Notes: generated from the sequence alone by a model not told the origin. Positions 1-8,196 are shown, counted from the first letter of the stretch. The stretch: DNA of 64,000 nucleotides from Acidobacteriota bacterium (GCA_025463135.1 JAOAPY010000005.1:1-64000), one strand, 5' to 3'. Translations and numbers: made by a program.

Positions 1-46
1 CGCTGGGCAAACCAGATCCTCTCGGCGTTATTGCTGCTCCAACGAC

Positions 47-76
47 AACCCACCCGCTACCGCAGGTGGTACTGAC
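47..76. repeat. 30-bp repeat also found inside alaS
   Basis: These 30 bases recur without mismatch at 26345-26374, inside the alaS reading frame. The ends CCACC/GGTGG form a small inverted repeat. No gene is visible in positions 1-200; this copy lies in apparently noncoding DNA. Confidence 0.85.
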
Positions 77-200
77 CTCATTGCCTCGCAGTAACTCGCC
101 GGGCAGTCCTTTCTTTCTCAGCAACACACTAACGGAGCACTACTGACCGGCACGGTACTGATTCAGTTTGATGGCGTGCGGAGTACAACTCAATTACAGA

Positions 201-319
201 ACCGGGAGCCTTAGCGAGCGGGTTTGGCCGCGTGGCCATCAACAAACGATGAATTTGGATTTCTTACGACTTGAAGGCTTGAAGGCTATCCCAGGTGACC
301 CGGTCGCTAAGGTTCCCGG
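201..319. repeat. Inverted repeat pair upstream of aroA
   Basis: The left arm (201-223) and right arm (298-319) are near-perfect reverse complements sharing the core CCGGGANCCTTAGCGA. The 75 bases between them hold no convincing gene. The arms could fold into a long hairpin and look like one of the many intergenic repeat pairs in this genome. Nothing else is recognisable up to aroA at 537. Confidence 0.6.
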
Positions 320-536
320 ATCTCTAATTGAGTGACAAACTGCTCTCGGATGCCGAACTGCATCGGTATCGGCTGATCTGCGGGCCATAGTCTCAAGTCC
401 CGCATGTGGTCTTCTGCAACGTCTGCTGTAAGACCACCTCAGCGGAGCTGTTTCGCTGGGGCTCCCGGGCTTGCGCGTGCGTGGAATGCCATTCAACCAG
501 CGCAGACTAACTACAAATTCAGGTTAAGATGGAGCG

Positions 537-1859
537 ATGAAAATCAAACCGGCTATGCGAATTAGCGGACGAGTTAGCGTGCCGGGCGACAAGTCCATTT
601 CTCATCGCGCGGCGATAATTGCTGCCCTGGCCGAGGGCCCATCGCGTCTTACCAATTACTCAACCAGTCAGGATTGCGCCTCAACCCTCTCTTGCTTGCG
701 CGGCCTTGGTGTAAGCATTCAGCAACAGAACAGCGAGGTGCTCATCGGTGGCAGGGGAATGACCGGACTCAATGCTGCGACGATGCCGCTGGATTGCGGC
801 AATAGCGGTTCGACCATGCGTATGTTGGCCGGCGTCCTCGCTGGACAGTCCTTCGATTCGCTGCTGACCGGCGACGCTTCATTATGTTCGCGGCCGATGA
901 AGCGAATAGTCGAACCGCTGAGCCTGATGGGCTCGAGCGTACACGCCACAGACAACCGTCCGCCGTTGCGAATTGAGGGTTCAAAAACTCTACAGCCGAT
1001 TCACTACGTATTGCCGGTCGCGAGCGCCCAGGTGAAATCCTGCATACTGCTGGCTGCGCTGAAAGCTCAGGGCCGCACCGAAGTGGTCGAGCGTCTTGGT
1101 CCAACTCGCGATCATACCGAACGGATGCTCCGCTGGTTCGGCGTGCCACTCGAGACACAGGCCGGCGTCGACGGCGCGATCACGATAGCTATCAACGGAC
1201 CCGTGAGCTATGCAGCCAGAGATGTAAATATTCCCGGAGACATTTCGTCTGCTGCGTTTCTGATTGGCGTCGCGGCCGTGTTGCCCGATTCGCAATTGCG
1301 AATTGACAACGTGGGCCTCAATGCGACTCGCTCAGGGATCCTGACGCTGCTGAGCTCGCTCGGATTCGCTATCGAAATCAGAAATCCACGCGAAGATTGT
1401 AATGAGCCAAAGGGGGACATTCTGATCAGCGGCAAAGTAGAAAAGCGACCGGCTGATTCGAACCGGCCCCCTCGTGTGGCTGGTCCGTTAATCGCGCCAT
1501 TGATCGATGAATTGCCTTTGCTGGCGGTGATGGGAAGTCAGCTCGCCGGTGGCCTCGAAATCCGCGACGCGGGCGAGCTTCGCCTGAAAGAAACCGATCG
1601 CATTGCTGCGACTGTCAACAACTTGCGCGCTATGGGCGCGCTGGTCGAAGAGTTCGAGGATGGCTTGGCGGTGACGGGTCCGACTGCTCTCAAAGGCGCG
1701 CCGCTCGATTCCTTTGGCGATCATCGCATCGCCATGGCGTTTACCGTGGGGGCCTTATTGGCCAATGACGATTCAGAACTAACGGGCGCCGACTGCGTGG
1801 CAGTATCTTTCCCGGAATTTTTTTCTTTGCTCGATTCAGTGGTGCAGAGTCGCGTTTGA
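537..1859 (+). CDS. aroA: 3-phosphoshikimate 1-carboxyvinyltransferase (EPSP synthase)
   Basis: Transfers the enolpyruvyl group of PEP to shikimate-3-phosphate, the sixth step of the cytosolic shikimate pathway. At 440 residues it has the family length. Visible motifs are PGDKSISHR (about residues 16-24), DCGNSGSTMR (about 86-95), GDISSAAF (about 235), LRLKETDRI (about 349) and FGDHRIAMAF (about 393), which supply the substrate-binding Lys, Asp and Arg/His residues. The start ATG at 537 has GGAG only a few bases upstream. The gene is followed after 39 bases by the aroK start, so the two consecutive-pathway enzymes are probably co-transcribed. Gene order and motifs make the assignment secure. 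Confidence 0.97.
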   Translation: MKIKPAMRISGRVSVPGDKSISHRAAIIAALAEGPSRLTNYSTSQDCASTLSCLRGLGVSIQQQNSEVLIGGRGMTGLNAATMPLDCGNSGSTMRMLAGVLAGQSFDSLLTGDASLCSRPMKRIVEPLSLMGSSVHATDNRPPLRIEGSKTLQPIHYVLPVASAQVKSCILLAALKAQGRTEVVERLGPTRDHTERMLRWFGVPLETQAGVDGAITIAINGPVSYAARDVNIPGDISSAAFLIGVAAVLPDSQLRIDNVGLNATRSGILTLLSSLGFAIEIRNPREDCNEPKGDILISGKVEKRPADSNRPPRVAGPLIAPLIDELPLLAVMGSQLAGGLEIRDAGELRLKETDRIAATVNNLRAMGALVEEFEDGLAVTGPTALKGAPLDSFGDHRIAMAFTVGALLANDDSELTGADCVAVSFPEFFSLLDSVVQSRV

Positions 1860-1898
1860 GCCGCAGGCATGGTCGCCTGCCCGGCGGGCAATCTTCCA

Positions 1899-2441
1899 AT
1901 GAACCAGCCAATTGTAATTACCGGCTTTATGGCTGCGGGCAAGACCACTGTAGCCTTGGCCCTGGCGCGCTTGCTGAACTGCCCTGTCATCGATCTCGAT
2001 CAACTTATCGCCGAATCAGAGCAGCGCTCGGCAAAAGAGATCATCGAACAGGACGGAGAAACAGCCTTTCGTGAAATTGAAACAAGACACCTGCTTCGGG
2101 CCCTCGGCCTGGGTCCGAATCTGGTAGTTGCCCTGGGTGGCGGCGCATGGACCAGGCAGGAGAACCGTGATTTGATAGCGGCGCACAGTGGCTTCTCTGT
2201 TTGGTTGGATGCGCCGTTTGCTTTGTGCTGGGAGCGGATTAGCGCCGGCGACACGGGGCGTCCGCTGGCTCCTGACAGAGAACAGGCGGAACGGCTCTAC
2301 TACGAACGGCGTCCGCTTTATGAGCGCGCTTCTTTTTATTTGAACGCTGATGGCGAGACCGGCGTGGATGGATTGGCATCCACGATTGCCGTGGCTTCAC
2401 TCAAATCCGAATTACATCAAAGAGATGCAAACGGAAGTTAG
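1899..2441 (+). CDS. aroK: Shikimate kinase
   Basis: Phosphorylates shikimate at O3 using ATP. The 180-residue product opens with a beta strand and the P-loop GFMAAGKT (residues 9-16), followed by VIDLDQLI (shikimate-binding Asp region), GGGAW and the lid motif GRPLAPD, all typical of the NMP-kinase-fold shikimate kinases. An in-frame ATG at 1869 exists, but the stretch 1860-1890 looks like a repeat and the P-loop spacing fits the ATG at 1899. The 3' end overlaps the next gene's likely start, suggesting translational coupling in an aroA-aroK-membrane protein unit. Confidence 0.95.
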   Translation: MNQPIVITGFMAAGKTTVALALARLLNCPVIDLDQLIAESEQRSAKEIIEQDGETAFREIETRHLLRALGLGPNLVVALGGGAWTRQENRDLIAAHSGFSVWLDAPFALCWERISAGDTGRPLAPDREQAERLYYERRPLYERASFYLNADGETGVDGLASTIAVASLKSELHQRDANGS

Positions 2442-3432
2442 AGACAATAGGGGAATCTTCTCAGCGTTGATAGGTGACGGTCGTCCGCTGTTGCTTTTCA
2501 TTGGACTGGGGCTCATCTTGTCTGGCGGCTTCGCCTTGTTCCTTTCAGCCACGCGACACTTTCTCCCGCATGATGTGCAGTTTCTGGGCATCACCGCCGA
2601 GCAACTTTGCGGCATCGATAACTGTCGCATTGTTTACTTCATGTTCCACGATCGCGTCGCCTTCGGTGGGGCGCTGATTGCCGTGGGCGCCCTATACATG
2701 TGGCTGGCCGAATTTCCGCTAAAAAAAGGCGAGGCGTGGGCCTGGTGGCTGTTTGTGGTCAGCGGGCTCGCCGGCTTCGGAAGCTTTCTGGCTTACCTTG
2801 GTTACGGTTACCTGGACACCTGGCATGGAGCGGGAACCCTGTTGTTGTTGCCCTTTTTTGTCGGCGGGTTGGCGCGAAGTTTTTCTTCACTGGTTAAGCC
2901 CAGAGGGATTAGGACACTCTTGCAGTCCGGTTCGAAAGTGATTTGGCGCTCGCCTTTCGGCCTGGGCAAAGCGCTGCTGCTGGCCACGGCCGGCGGCATG
3001 ATAGCCGGCGGCCTCACGGTAATGACGGTAGGCATGACAAGCGTCTTCGTGCCTCAGGACTTGCAGTTTATGGGAGTTACTGCTGCCAAACTCCAGGCAA
3101 TCAGTCCGCGCTTGATACCTTTGATCGCACATGACCGGGCGGGCTTTGGTGGGGCGATTTGTACTGTGGGGATTACTGTTTTGTTCTGCGTCTGGTGCGG
3201 GCGACCGTCCCGGAGTCTGTGGCAAGTGCTCTGTTTCGCAGGCCTGGTGGGATTTGCGACGGCCATCGGAGTTCACCCCGCGGTAGGATACAACGATCTG
3301 GTCCATCTCGGCCCGGCGATCGCCGGCGCTTTCATGTTTGTGGCCGGACTGGGTCTGTGTTACCGAACAATGAATAAACCTCGAAGAAAGACCGGCGATG
3401 TAATCCTGAAGACTCAATCACTCGGGCGTTAA
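2425..3432 (+). CDS. Internally duplicated integral membrane protein, function unknown
   Basis: I do not recognise a family. The 335-residue protein (counted from the ATG at 2425, which overlaps the end of aroK; an earlier in-frame ATG at 2350 would reach far into aroK) has about eight hydrophobic segments. It is built from two homologous halves. FLPHDVQFLGITAEQL in the first half matches FVPQDLQFMGVTAAKL in the second; HDRVAFGGALIAVG matches HDRAGFGGAICTVG; a tryptophan-rich helix and a glycine-rich helix follow in both. The repeated HDR-FGGA signature in each half suggests two pseudo-symmetric membrane sites. Its overlap with aroK suggests co-expression with aromatic biosynthesis, but no role can be assigned. 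Confidence 0.85.
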   Translation: MQTEVRDNRGIFSALIGDGRPLLLFIGLGLILSGGFALFLSATRHFLPHDVQFLGITAEQLCGIDNCRIVYFMFHDRVAFGGALIAVGALYMWLAEFPLKKGEAWAWWLFVVSGLAGFGSFLAYLGYGYLDTWHGAGTLLLLPFFVGGLARSFSSLVKPRGIRTLLQSGSKVIWRSPFGLGKALLLATAGGMIAGGLTVMTVGMTSVFVPQDLQFMGVTAAKLQAISPRLIPLIAHDRAGFGGAICTVGITVLFCVWCGRPSRSLWQVLCFAGLVGFATAIGVHPAVGYNDLVHLGPAIAGAFMFVAGLGLCYRTMNKPRRKTGDVILKTQSLGR

Positions 3433-3445
3433 TAGCGGCCTAATT

Positions 3446-3570
3446 TGGAGTGCGGTGACCGGTCACCGCTTTGGCCCGTGGCGGCTCGCCGCCGCGTTTC
3501 GTCGATGAGGCCTCTTCCGAGGCGTGCCGCGACAGCTCGCAGCGACCAAAGCCGTGACCGGTCACCGCCA
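3446..3570. repeat. Palindromic repeat element (GTGACCGGTCAC family)
   Basis: The outer arms GCGGTGACCGGTCACCGC (3452-3469) and GTGACCGGTCAC (3554-3565) are palindromes themselves and flank about 85 bases rich in smaller inverted repeats. A related element with the same layout (TTTGG, then a GTGACC or CTGACC palindrome, then GCTTTGG, ending in an inverted CCAAAGC arm) lies at 42025-42150. Confidence 0.75.
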
Positions 3571-3611
3571 AATCAAGAGCCGATTTATTTCGTCAAATTG
3601 AGGGGGAGTTC

Positions 3612-3896
3612 TTAGCGGCCTTTTGCGGGCCGCTTGCTACTGGAAGGAGAGCTAGGCGGGTTCACCTTTGCCGCGTCAACGGAGAGGTTATTTAGTTCCT
3701 CGAATTTCTGAAGGCCGAGTTCTACTATCGGAACTATTGCAGACGGTTTGATGTCGGCTTCGGACGCACCGAAGTTAGTAGCGGTGATGCCAAACCGCGC
3801 GAAGACACCCCAATAACCTTCGTGAATATCTCGGTCACGAATCATCAGCGTAGCTAACTCTTTGAAGGAATATCCAATTTGATTTGCTTCAGGCAT
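3612..3896 (-). CDS. Conserved-looking hypothetical protein downstream of hicAB
   Basis: A 94-residue soluble protein starting 15 bases after the hicB stop, so probably the third gene of the operon. The N-terminal 65 residues look like a compact domain (YSFKELATLMIRD, HEGYWGVFARFG, AIVPIVELGLQ) and the last 25 are a Pro/Ser/Lys-rich tail. I recall similar small proteins next to toxin-antitoxin genes in acidobacteria, but cannot name a family. No function is assigned. Confidence 0.7.
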   Translation of the reverse strand: MPEANQIGYSFKELATLMIRDRDIHEGYWGVFARFGITATNFGASEADIKPSAIVPIVELGLQKFEELNNLSVDAAKVNPPSSPSSSKRPAKGR

Positions 3897-3911
3897 GACT
3901 ATTTGAATCTC

Positions 3912-4451
3912 TCAATTTCCACGTCCAAGAGAGCCCTTTGCTAGATGGCTGATCATGACAACTTTCTCTGTTCGCGTGGATGACGTTTCGGTGTTGACAA
4001 CCTCTAAAGAGGTAACATGCTCATTAGAACTTAGAGCAGTAGCAACGACGAAGTTAAGCTGACTTGAATGTTGCGCGAACGCTTGCTTTAGTTCCGAGAT
4101 CATACGCATTCCGACTTGCTTTGCCCCAACTCTCTGCTCAACAGAACTGATCACAAGCTGGTTAAGACTAATGCCGTCAGTGGCAGCTAGCTGTGCGGCT
4201 TGACGGTGAAGCGATTTTGGTAGCCGAACCCGAAACTGGCCGCTATATCCGTCCGCCAAGTCGGGTTTGGGAAGCGGAACATTCTTGGCTGTGCAAGCTC
4301 GCATAAAAAGATCTAAAGCCAGCTTGGCTTCATCTAGTGCCTCTGCTTCAGTTTCACCCAAAGCCGACAGACCTGGGAAAGCAGGACACGTAGCGACGTA
4401 CTCCTGATCTTCTTCGCTCCATGCAATGTTGAAAGAATATTTGTTAGCCAT
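3912..4451 (-). CDS. hicB: HicB-like antitoxin
   Basis: The 179-residue product begins with a HicB partial RNase-H-like fold: FNIAWSEEDQEYVATCPAFPGLSALGETEAEAL is the family's hallmark order of beta strands and the PAFPGL loop (residues 6-40; written here only as family context). Residues about 75-105 (FRVRLPKSLHRQAAQLA and GISLNQLVISSV) form a ribbon-helix-helix DNA-binding domain of the Arc/MetJ type. It should neutralise HicA and bind its own promoter. The ATG lies inside the end of hicA (8-base overlap), which is the usual coupled hicA-hicB arrangement. The C-terminal ~60 residues after the RHH domain are an unusual extension. Confidence 0.88.
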   Translation of the reverse strand: MANKYSFNIAWSEEDQEYVATCPAFPGLSALGETEAEALDEAKLALDLFMRACTAKNVPLPKPDLADGYSGQFRVRLPKSLHRQAAQLAATDGISLNQLVISSVEQRVGAKQVGMRMISELKQAFAQHSSQLNFVVATALSSNEHVTSLEVVNTETSSTRTEKVVMISHLAKGSLGRGN

Positions 4452-4698
4452 GATTCAGACCGTCAATGGCGTCCAGAAGTTGCTTAACTTGGTACGCCTT
4501 GGCTTTACCTTTTCGTGATTGAAAATTCATCATCGAGCCGACCGCGTTCCCTATCGCTCCGTTCATGTAAACACGGTGCGCCCCAGACCCGCCGACTAAC
4601 ACCCAGCCGTAGCACGTTGCCAAAGAGCAAACCTCTGCGAATCTAAGATTTTCGGGAGAATTTCTTGCTTTGAGTAACAGCTTCTCGCATTTGGCCAT
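4444..4698 (-). CDS. hicA: HicA-like mRNA interferase toxin
   Basis: An 84-residue protein with the HicA double-stranded-RNA-binding-like fold: N-terminal helix with KARNSPENLRFAEVCSL, strand YGWVLVGG, then GAHRVYMN in the place of the catalytic GSHHxF/Y His motif, and the C-terminal helix YQVKQLLDAI. The usual SHH is here AHR, retaining one histidine, so activity is plausible but should not be assumed. It is the first gene of a hicA-hicB-hypothetical operon and the palindrome at 4769-4790 overlaps its promoter. Confidence 0.82.
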   Translation of the reverse strand: MAKCEKLLLKARNSPENLRFAEVCSLATCYGWVLVGGSGAHRVYMNGAIGNAVGSMMNFQSRKGKAKAYQVKQLLDAIDGLNHG

Positions 4699-4720
4699 GT
4701 TGACACGTCACCCATCTCTG

Positions 4721-5037
4721 TTAGGGAGGGCAAGCTAAGGAAGGCGACGGGGACAACCACCGTTGCGCATGGTACCGCATGCGGTACCATATTGCAAGAG
4801 AGTCAAGAGATTTATTTGCCCAGCGAGTTTTGGCGGCTTTCTTCGCGATAGCGGATCCGCTTCGTGGGCAGAGAGACTCTTAGCTCTCGCCTGTCCACCT
4901 TTGCTCGCTCCCAATTTGCCAAGCGCCTGAGCGTGAGGATTCTTCACTGGTGGTTCTATCTTCTCAGTCTCGCTCGTAGTGCCTTCCAAAATATACTTCG
5001 CTAATTGATTAGAATCTTTGGGCGGTCGTTTTGGCTG
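4721..5037 (-). pseudogene. Decayed small basic protein gene (frameshift, no normal start)
   Basis: Reading on the minus strand gives QPKRPPKDSNQLAKYIL, then NPHAQALGKLGASKGGQARA, then AKSLSAHEA. At about 4850-4862 the frame breaks. One frame over continues as SAIAKKAAKTRWANKSLDSL. I know this layout (DPNQLA, ALGRLGGxKGGxARA, IAxKAAxxRW) from small basic proteins common in acidobacterial genomes, sometimes labelled histone H1-like. No ATG precedes the conserved start; only a TTG at 4989 is available in frame. A frameshift plus a missing start points to a pseudogene, although a single sequencing error could explain the frameshift alone. Confidence 0.65.
4769..4797 (-). promoter_or_regulatory. 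hicAB promoter with 22-bp perfect palindromic operator
   Basis: Positions 4769-4790 form a perfect 22-bp palindrome centred on GGTACCGCATGCGGTACC. On the minus strand a -35-like TTGCAA (4797-4792) and a -10-like TACCAT (4774-4769) are spaced by 17 bases, so the palindrome covers the spacer and -10. HicB has a ribbon-helix-helix domain, a class that binds such sites, so autoregulation is the likely role. The palindrome lies inside the 3' part of the decayed gene. Confidence 0.7.
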
Positions 5038-5133
5038 ACCTGTGAGGATGATACTACAGCCGGAAAGCGTCTGGAGAAATAGTTCGGGGGTTTAACCATT
5101 GTAAATGCATCATTAGCTGCGGCCGTTAATTTG

Positions 5134-5163
5134 TTGGCAAGGTTGGAATTCTGGTGCTAGAAT
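5134..5163 (+). promoter_or_regulatory. Probable sigma-70-type promoter of the radical SAM gene
   Basis: TTGGCA (5134-5139) and TAGAAT (5158-5163) are separated by 18 bases and lie about 100 bases before the GTG start at 5264. No gene occupies 5038-5263, which otherwise shows nothing recognisable. Confidence 0.5.
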
Positions 5164-5263
5164 TGCGCTCCTATTCCCCAAGCAGGGCATGTCATTCGAG
5201 TCAGCGGAGATCATAGCACCTGGAGTTACCTAACTCAGCTTCATATTAGGAGGCGTTCCCCCT

Positions 5264-7003
5264 GTGGGTTCACCATTAATCGTCCTAACAGCTTCATCCA
5301 CCGAAGCGAGCGAGTGGCATCACAGCATCTGGCAACAGATGATGTCCGCCACTGTCCCGCAAAAGTTCGCCGACACCTTCTTCAATAAAGTTTCTTTCGA
5401 AAATGAATCATGGCCGGATGGCCGCGCGAAGTACGTTCCTAACGGACTGCGCATGGTTGAGACTCTGTTGTTGCGTGAGTATCCCGAAGAGGACGTCGTC
5501 ACCTGCTACGTCGATAACCTGGAAAAGTTTGTTGGTCCCGAGACCAAACTGATCGCGATTCATGCGCACAATCCGCTGGGCATCTCGTATGCAACGGATA
5601 TCTATGCCAAAATTTTTGGCGAGAACAACATGCCGCTTAACGCGCACCAGTTTCTCAGGATCGTCAAGCATCCAATCATCGAGAAATACAAACCCAAGAT
5701 CGTGGTAGGTGGTCCGGGCGCCTGGCAATTGGAAAGGGCCAATCGTCTCGATGAGTTCAAGATCGACTATTTGATCGATGGCGAGATCGAACGCGTGTTT
5801 GGCGATCTTTTCGAGCGCATCATGCGTGGCGATCCAAGTCTGCCGAGAATCATCAAGCTGGCAAAGGACACGCAACCGACCGTCGAAGAAATACCGGTGG
5901 TTAAGCATCGCTCGACGTTTGGTGTCGTTGAGATCACGCGTGGCTGCGGACGTGGCTGCCAGTTTTGTGGACCAGCAACTAAGGTAGGGCGCTCGTTCCC
6001 GCTGGAACATATTCTGGATAGCGTCAGGGTCAACGCCCAGGAGGGCGCCACCGAGATCATGATCTCGTCCGAGGACATGTTCCTTTACGAACAGGGGGCA
6101 AACTTCGAGACCAATATTCCTGCTTTGGAGAAACTCTTCAGCGGCATCCTCTCAGTGCCCGGCATCGAAACGATCCAGACGTCGCATATCACAATGGCGC
6201 CGGTCGTCAAAGACCCCAGCATCATCGAAAGACTGACGCCTTTGCTCGTACCGCATTCGCACGTGCAGCACAAAGACTCAACCGATCCGGATCGCCGCGC
6301 CGCCGACCCAATCATCGGCCTCGAGACCGGCAGCGCCCGTCTCTTCGACACGTACATGAAAGGCAAAGCCTATCCGTACAAAGGGTATCAATGGCGCGAC
6401 GTCATTCTGAAGGGCATGGAGACGCTGAACAAGCACAACTGGTTCCCCTTCTGCACGTTCATCATTGGTCTGCCCGGAGAAACAGACGCCGACACGAAAG
6501 CGTCCCTCGATCTGCTCTATGATTTGCGTCACGCCAAGGGAACATTCGTGCCCACGTTCTTCGTCCCGCTCGAAGACACGCGCATGAAAAAGAAGGAAGG
6601 CGCGAAGCTGCTCGACATGACGGATCTACAGTGGGAGTTTTTCTTCACCTGCTGGAAATACAATCTCGAGTTCTGGTACCGCGGGTCGCGTGCGAATGCG
6701 AAGTTCTCGCTGGGCGTGCCGATTTATTACAACATGCTCGGCAAGAAGCTTTTCGGCCGGCAGATCAAGTATCCGTTAGCGCGTTTTGCGGGCGTGCCGG
6801 ATCGCTTCATTCGCAAGCACATGTACCTGGATTTCACCGGCTACAAGCGCAATCGCAAGGGCATGGATCCATTTGAGAAAGAGATTGTGCCCGGGTTTAC
6901 CAGCGTCCGCGAAAAAGGTCTCAACATGATCGACGCAACCCAACTGCATTACATCAAGCCGCCTGCTGCCCCAGCCGAACCGGTGCACGCGTCCGGCGAT
7001 TGA
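5264..7003 (+). CDS. Radical SAM protein with N-terminal B12-binding-like region
   Basis: The 579-residue protein has a GTG start preceded by a strong AGGAGG at 10 bases. Residues about 20-200 resemble the Rossmann-like cobalamin-binding region of B12-dependent radical SAM enzymes (LIAIHAHNPLGISY, KIVVGGPGAWQ, YLIDGEIERVFGDL). The radical SAM core begins at VEITRGCGRGCQFC (about residue 224) with the CxxxCxxC cluster motif, followed by SSEDMFLY, GLETGSARLF and FIIGLPGETDAD. The substrate is unknown; related enzymes methylate or rearrange lipids, hopanoids or natural products. It is monocistronic, with its own promoter and a strong terminator at 7029. Confidence 0.88.
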   Translation: MGSPLIVLTASSTEASEWHHSIWQQMMSATVPQKFADTFFNKVSFENESWPDGRAKYVPNGLRMVETLLLREYPEEDVVTCYVDNLEKFVGPETKLIAIHAHNPLGISYATDIYAKIFGENNMPLNAHQFLRIVKHPIIEKYKPKIVVGGPGAWQLERANRLDEFKIDYLIDGEIERVFGDLFERIMRGDPSLPRIIKLAKDTQPTVEEIPVVKHRSTFGVVEITRGCGRGCQFCGPATKVGRSFPLEHILDSVRVNAQEGATEIMISSEDMFLYEQGANFETNIPALEKLFSGILSVPGIETIQTSHITMAPVVKDPSIIERLTPLLVPHSHVQHKDSTDPDRRAADPIIGLETGSARLFDTYMKGKAYPYKGYQWRDVILKGMETLNKHNWFPFCTFIIGLPGETDADTKASLDLLYDLRHAKGTFVPTFFVPLEDTRMKKKEGAKLLDMTDLQWEFFFTCWKYNLEFWYRGSRANAKFSLGVPIYYNMLGKKLFGRQIKYPLARFAGVPDRFIRKHMYLDFTGYKRNRKGMDPFEKEIVPGFTSVREKGLNMIDATQLHYIKPPAAPAEPVHASGD

Positions 7004-7028
7004 GATTGAACAACGTACAAAAGCAAGA

Positions 7029-7059
7029 GGCCGCTTCAGTTAGTGAAGCGGCCTTTTTT
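7029..7059 (+). terminator. Intrinsic terminator after radical SAM gene
   Basis: A perfect 10-bp stem GGCCGCTTCA / TGAAGCGGCC (7029-7038 and 7044-7053) with a 5-base loop is followed by six T residues. Confidence 0.95.
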
Positions 7060-7160
7060 AATGCTGGTTCAGTCTGAAAACTGAGGATCGCAGAGCATTA
7101 TCCCGAGAGCCTCAGATTTCTCAACCTTATGTTCACTCCAGATGGTGTTTCACCAATCAC

Positions 7161-8057
7161 TCATTTCCACGGGGCAAGATAGTCCCGCAGCATCTGATGC
7201 ATCGCAGCAAATGACTCGGCACAAAACAGCACCGGCTGAAAGTGGGTGGGGTCGTACTCTGTTTGGGACACAACATCCAGATCAAGCGGACGCAGGTCGG
7301 CATTGTGCATGGCCTCGAGCTCACCGGCTGAGGACAACAACCCGGTGCCGTAGGCTTTCAACGCTCCCGCTTCACGCAACACGCCGAACTCAATCGTAAA
7401 CCAATAGATACGAGCCAACCGATCCAACGCTTCCGCTGACCGGGTGCGCTCGACAGCAGCGCCGAAAAGTCGGTTTAGTTCCGCCAATGGTGGACTGGCA
7501 AGAGTCACGCCATGCCCGATTATCTCGTGGACCACATCAGGCTCGGGAGTGTAGAGCGGTGTCGAATGATGGCGAATGTACTGCGTGCACAGGAACACGC
7601 CGTGGGCCAGTGACTCCAGAAAGACACGCGGCTCAACCAGTCCCGCGACCGGCTCGAGCCGAAATCCGCTGATCGCCTGGACTCGTTCATTGACGACGCT
7701 GAGTTGCGGAATCTGATGGGCATCAAACTGCAGACGACGCAAGGCCGCCAGGTATTCCGCGCAGGCGTGTTCCTGATGTGCGGGCTGCAACGCCTTCCAG
7801 ATCGTGCCCCAAACCTCATGCTCTTCGTCCGTGTATAGTGCGTGAGGAATCGGAGTTCCCGGTTCATAGGTCATGGCGATCTCGGCAATACGGTTGCGAC
7901 GGGCCCGGTACTCCGCATCGCGAAACCCCGGGTGGTCCGGATCGAGCTGAACAATGGTATTGCGATCCGCGAGCGGCTGGTCTTCCTGATCTGCACTTGC
8001 CGTCACAATGCGGACGTCAACATGATCAGCCAGTAGCGTTGAGTGTTGTCTCGTCAT
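7161..8057 (-). CDS. phhA: Biopterin-dependent aromatic amino acid hydroxylase (phenylalanine 4-monooxygenase type)
   Basis: Non-haem iron enzyme hydroxylating phenylalanine (or possibly tryptophan/tyrosine) with tetrahydropterin and O2. The 298-residue length matches bacterial single-domain enzymes. The iron ligands are visible as HEIIGH (about residues 176-181) and the Glu in WFTIEFGV about 40 residues later; RHHSTPLYTPEPD upstream is the family's substrate-binding loop, and SGFRLEPVAGLVEPRVFLESLA is the characteristic preceding region. The start at 8057 fits the N-terminal length. No pterin dehydratase gene is adjacent. Phenylalanine is the commonest bacterial substrate, but specificity cannot be read from these motifs alone. 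Confidence 0.93.
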   Translation of the reverse strand: MTRQHSTLLADHVDVRIVTASADQEDQPLADRNTIVQLDPDHPGFRDAEYRARRNRIAEIAMTYEPGTPIPHALYTDEEHEVWGTIWKALQPAHQEHACAEYLAALRRLQFDAHQIPQLSVVNERVQAISGFRLEPVAGLVEPRVFLESLAHGVFLCTQYIRHHSTPLYTPEPDVVHEIIGHGVTLASPPLAELNRLFGAAVERTRSAEALDRLARIYWFTIEFGVLREAGALKAYGTGLLSSAGELEAMHNADLRPLDLDVVSQTEYDPTHFQPVLFCAESFAAMHQMLRDYLAPWK

Positions 8058-8072
8058 GATTTGACTCCTGAT

Positions 8073-8196
8073 GTCCGACGAACTTCAGTTTGTCGTTTGA
8101 TTGGATAGCGCAAACTTCCTTCTCTGATGGCTCAACAAAAATTTCCCTCGAAAGTATGCGCTAATGCCAACGACGACAAACTGAAGTTCGTCGGAC
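8073..8196. repeat. Inverted pair of GACAAACTTCAGTTTGTC-type repeats
   Basis: GTCCGACGAACTTCAGTTTG... (8073-8095) and its reverse-oriented partner (8174-8196) flank 78 bases. Each copy is near-palindromic (consensus CGACAAACTTCAGTTTGTCG preceded by GTC). The same family occurs at 9456, 9634, 10590, 10690, 13238, 52568, 52647, 57389 (partial) and 62484. The pairwise inverted layout resembles REP/REPIN sequences. No transposase of the REP-associated type is in the window. Confidence 0.88.

Noticed and set aside
239-496. Minus-strand frame of 85 codons upstream of aroA
   Set aside because: It crosses an inverted repeat, has no ribosome-binding site and shows no coding pattern.
2887-3417. 176-codon minus-strand frame within the duplicated membrane protein
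   Set aside because: It is antisense to a gene with clear hydrophobic repeats and duplication; composition is that of a shadow frame.
5408-6010. 200-codon antisense frame in the radical SAM gene
   Set aside because: It lies opposite a well-conserved gene and has no recognised motif.
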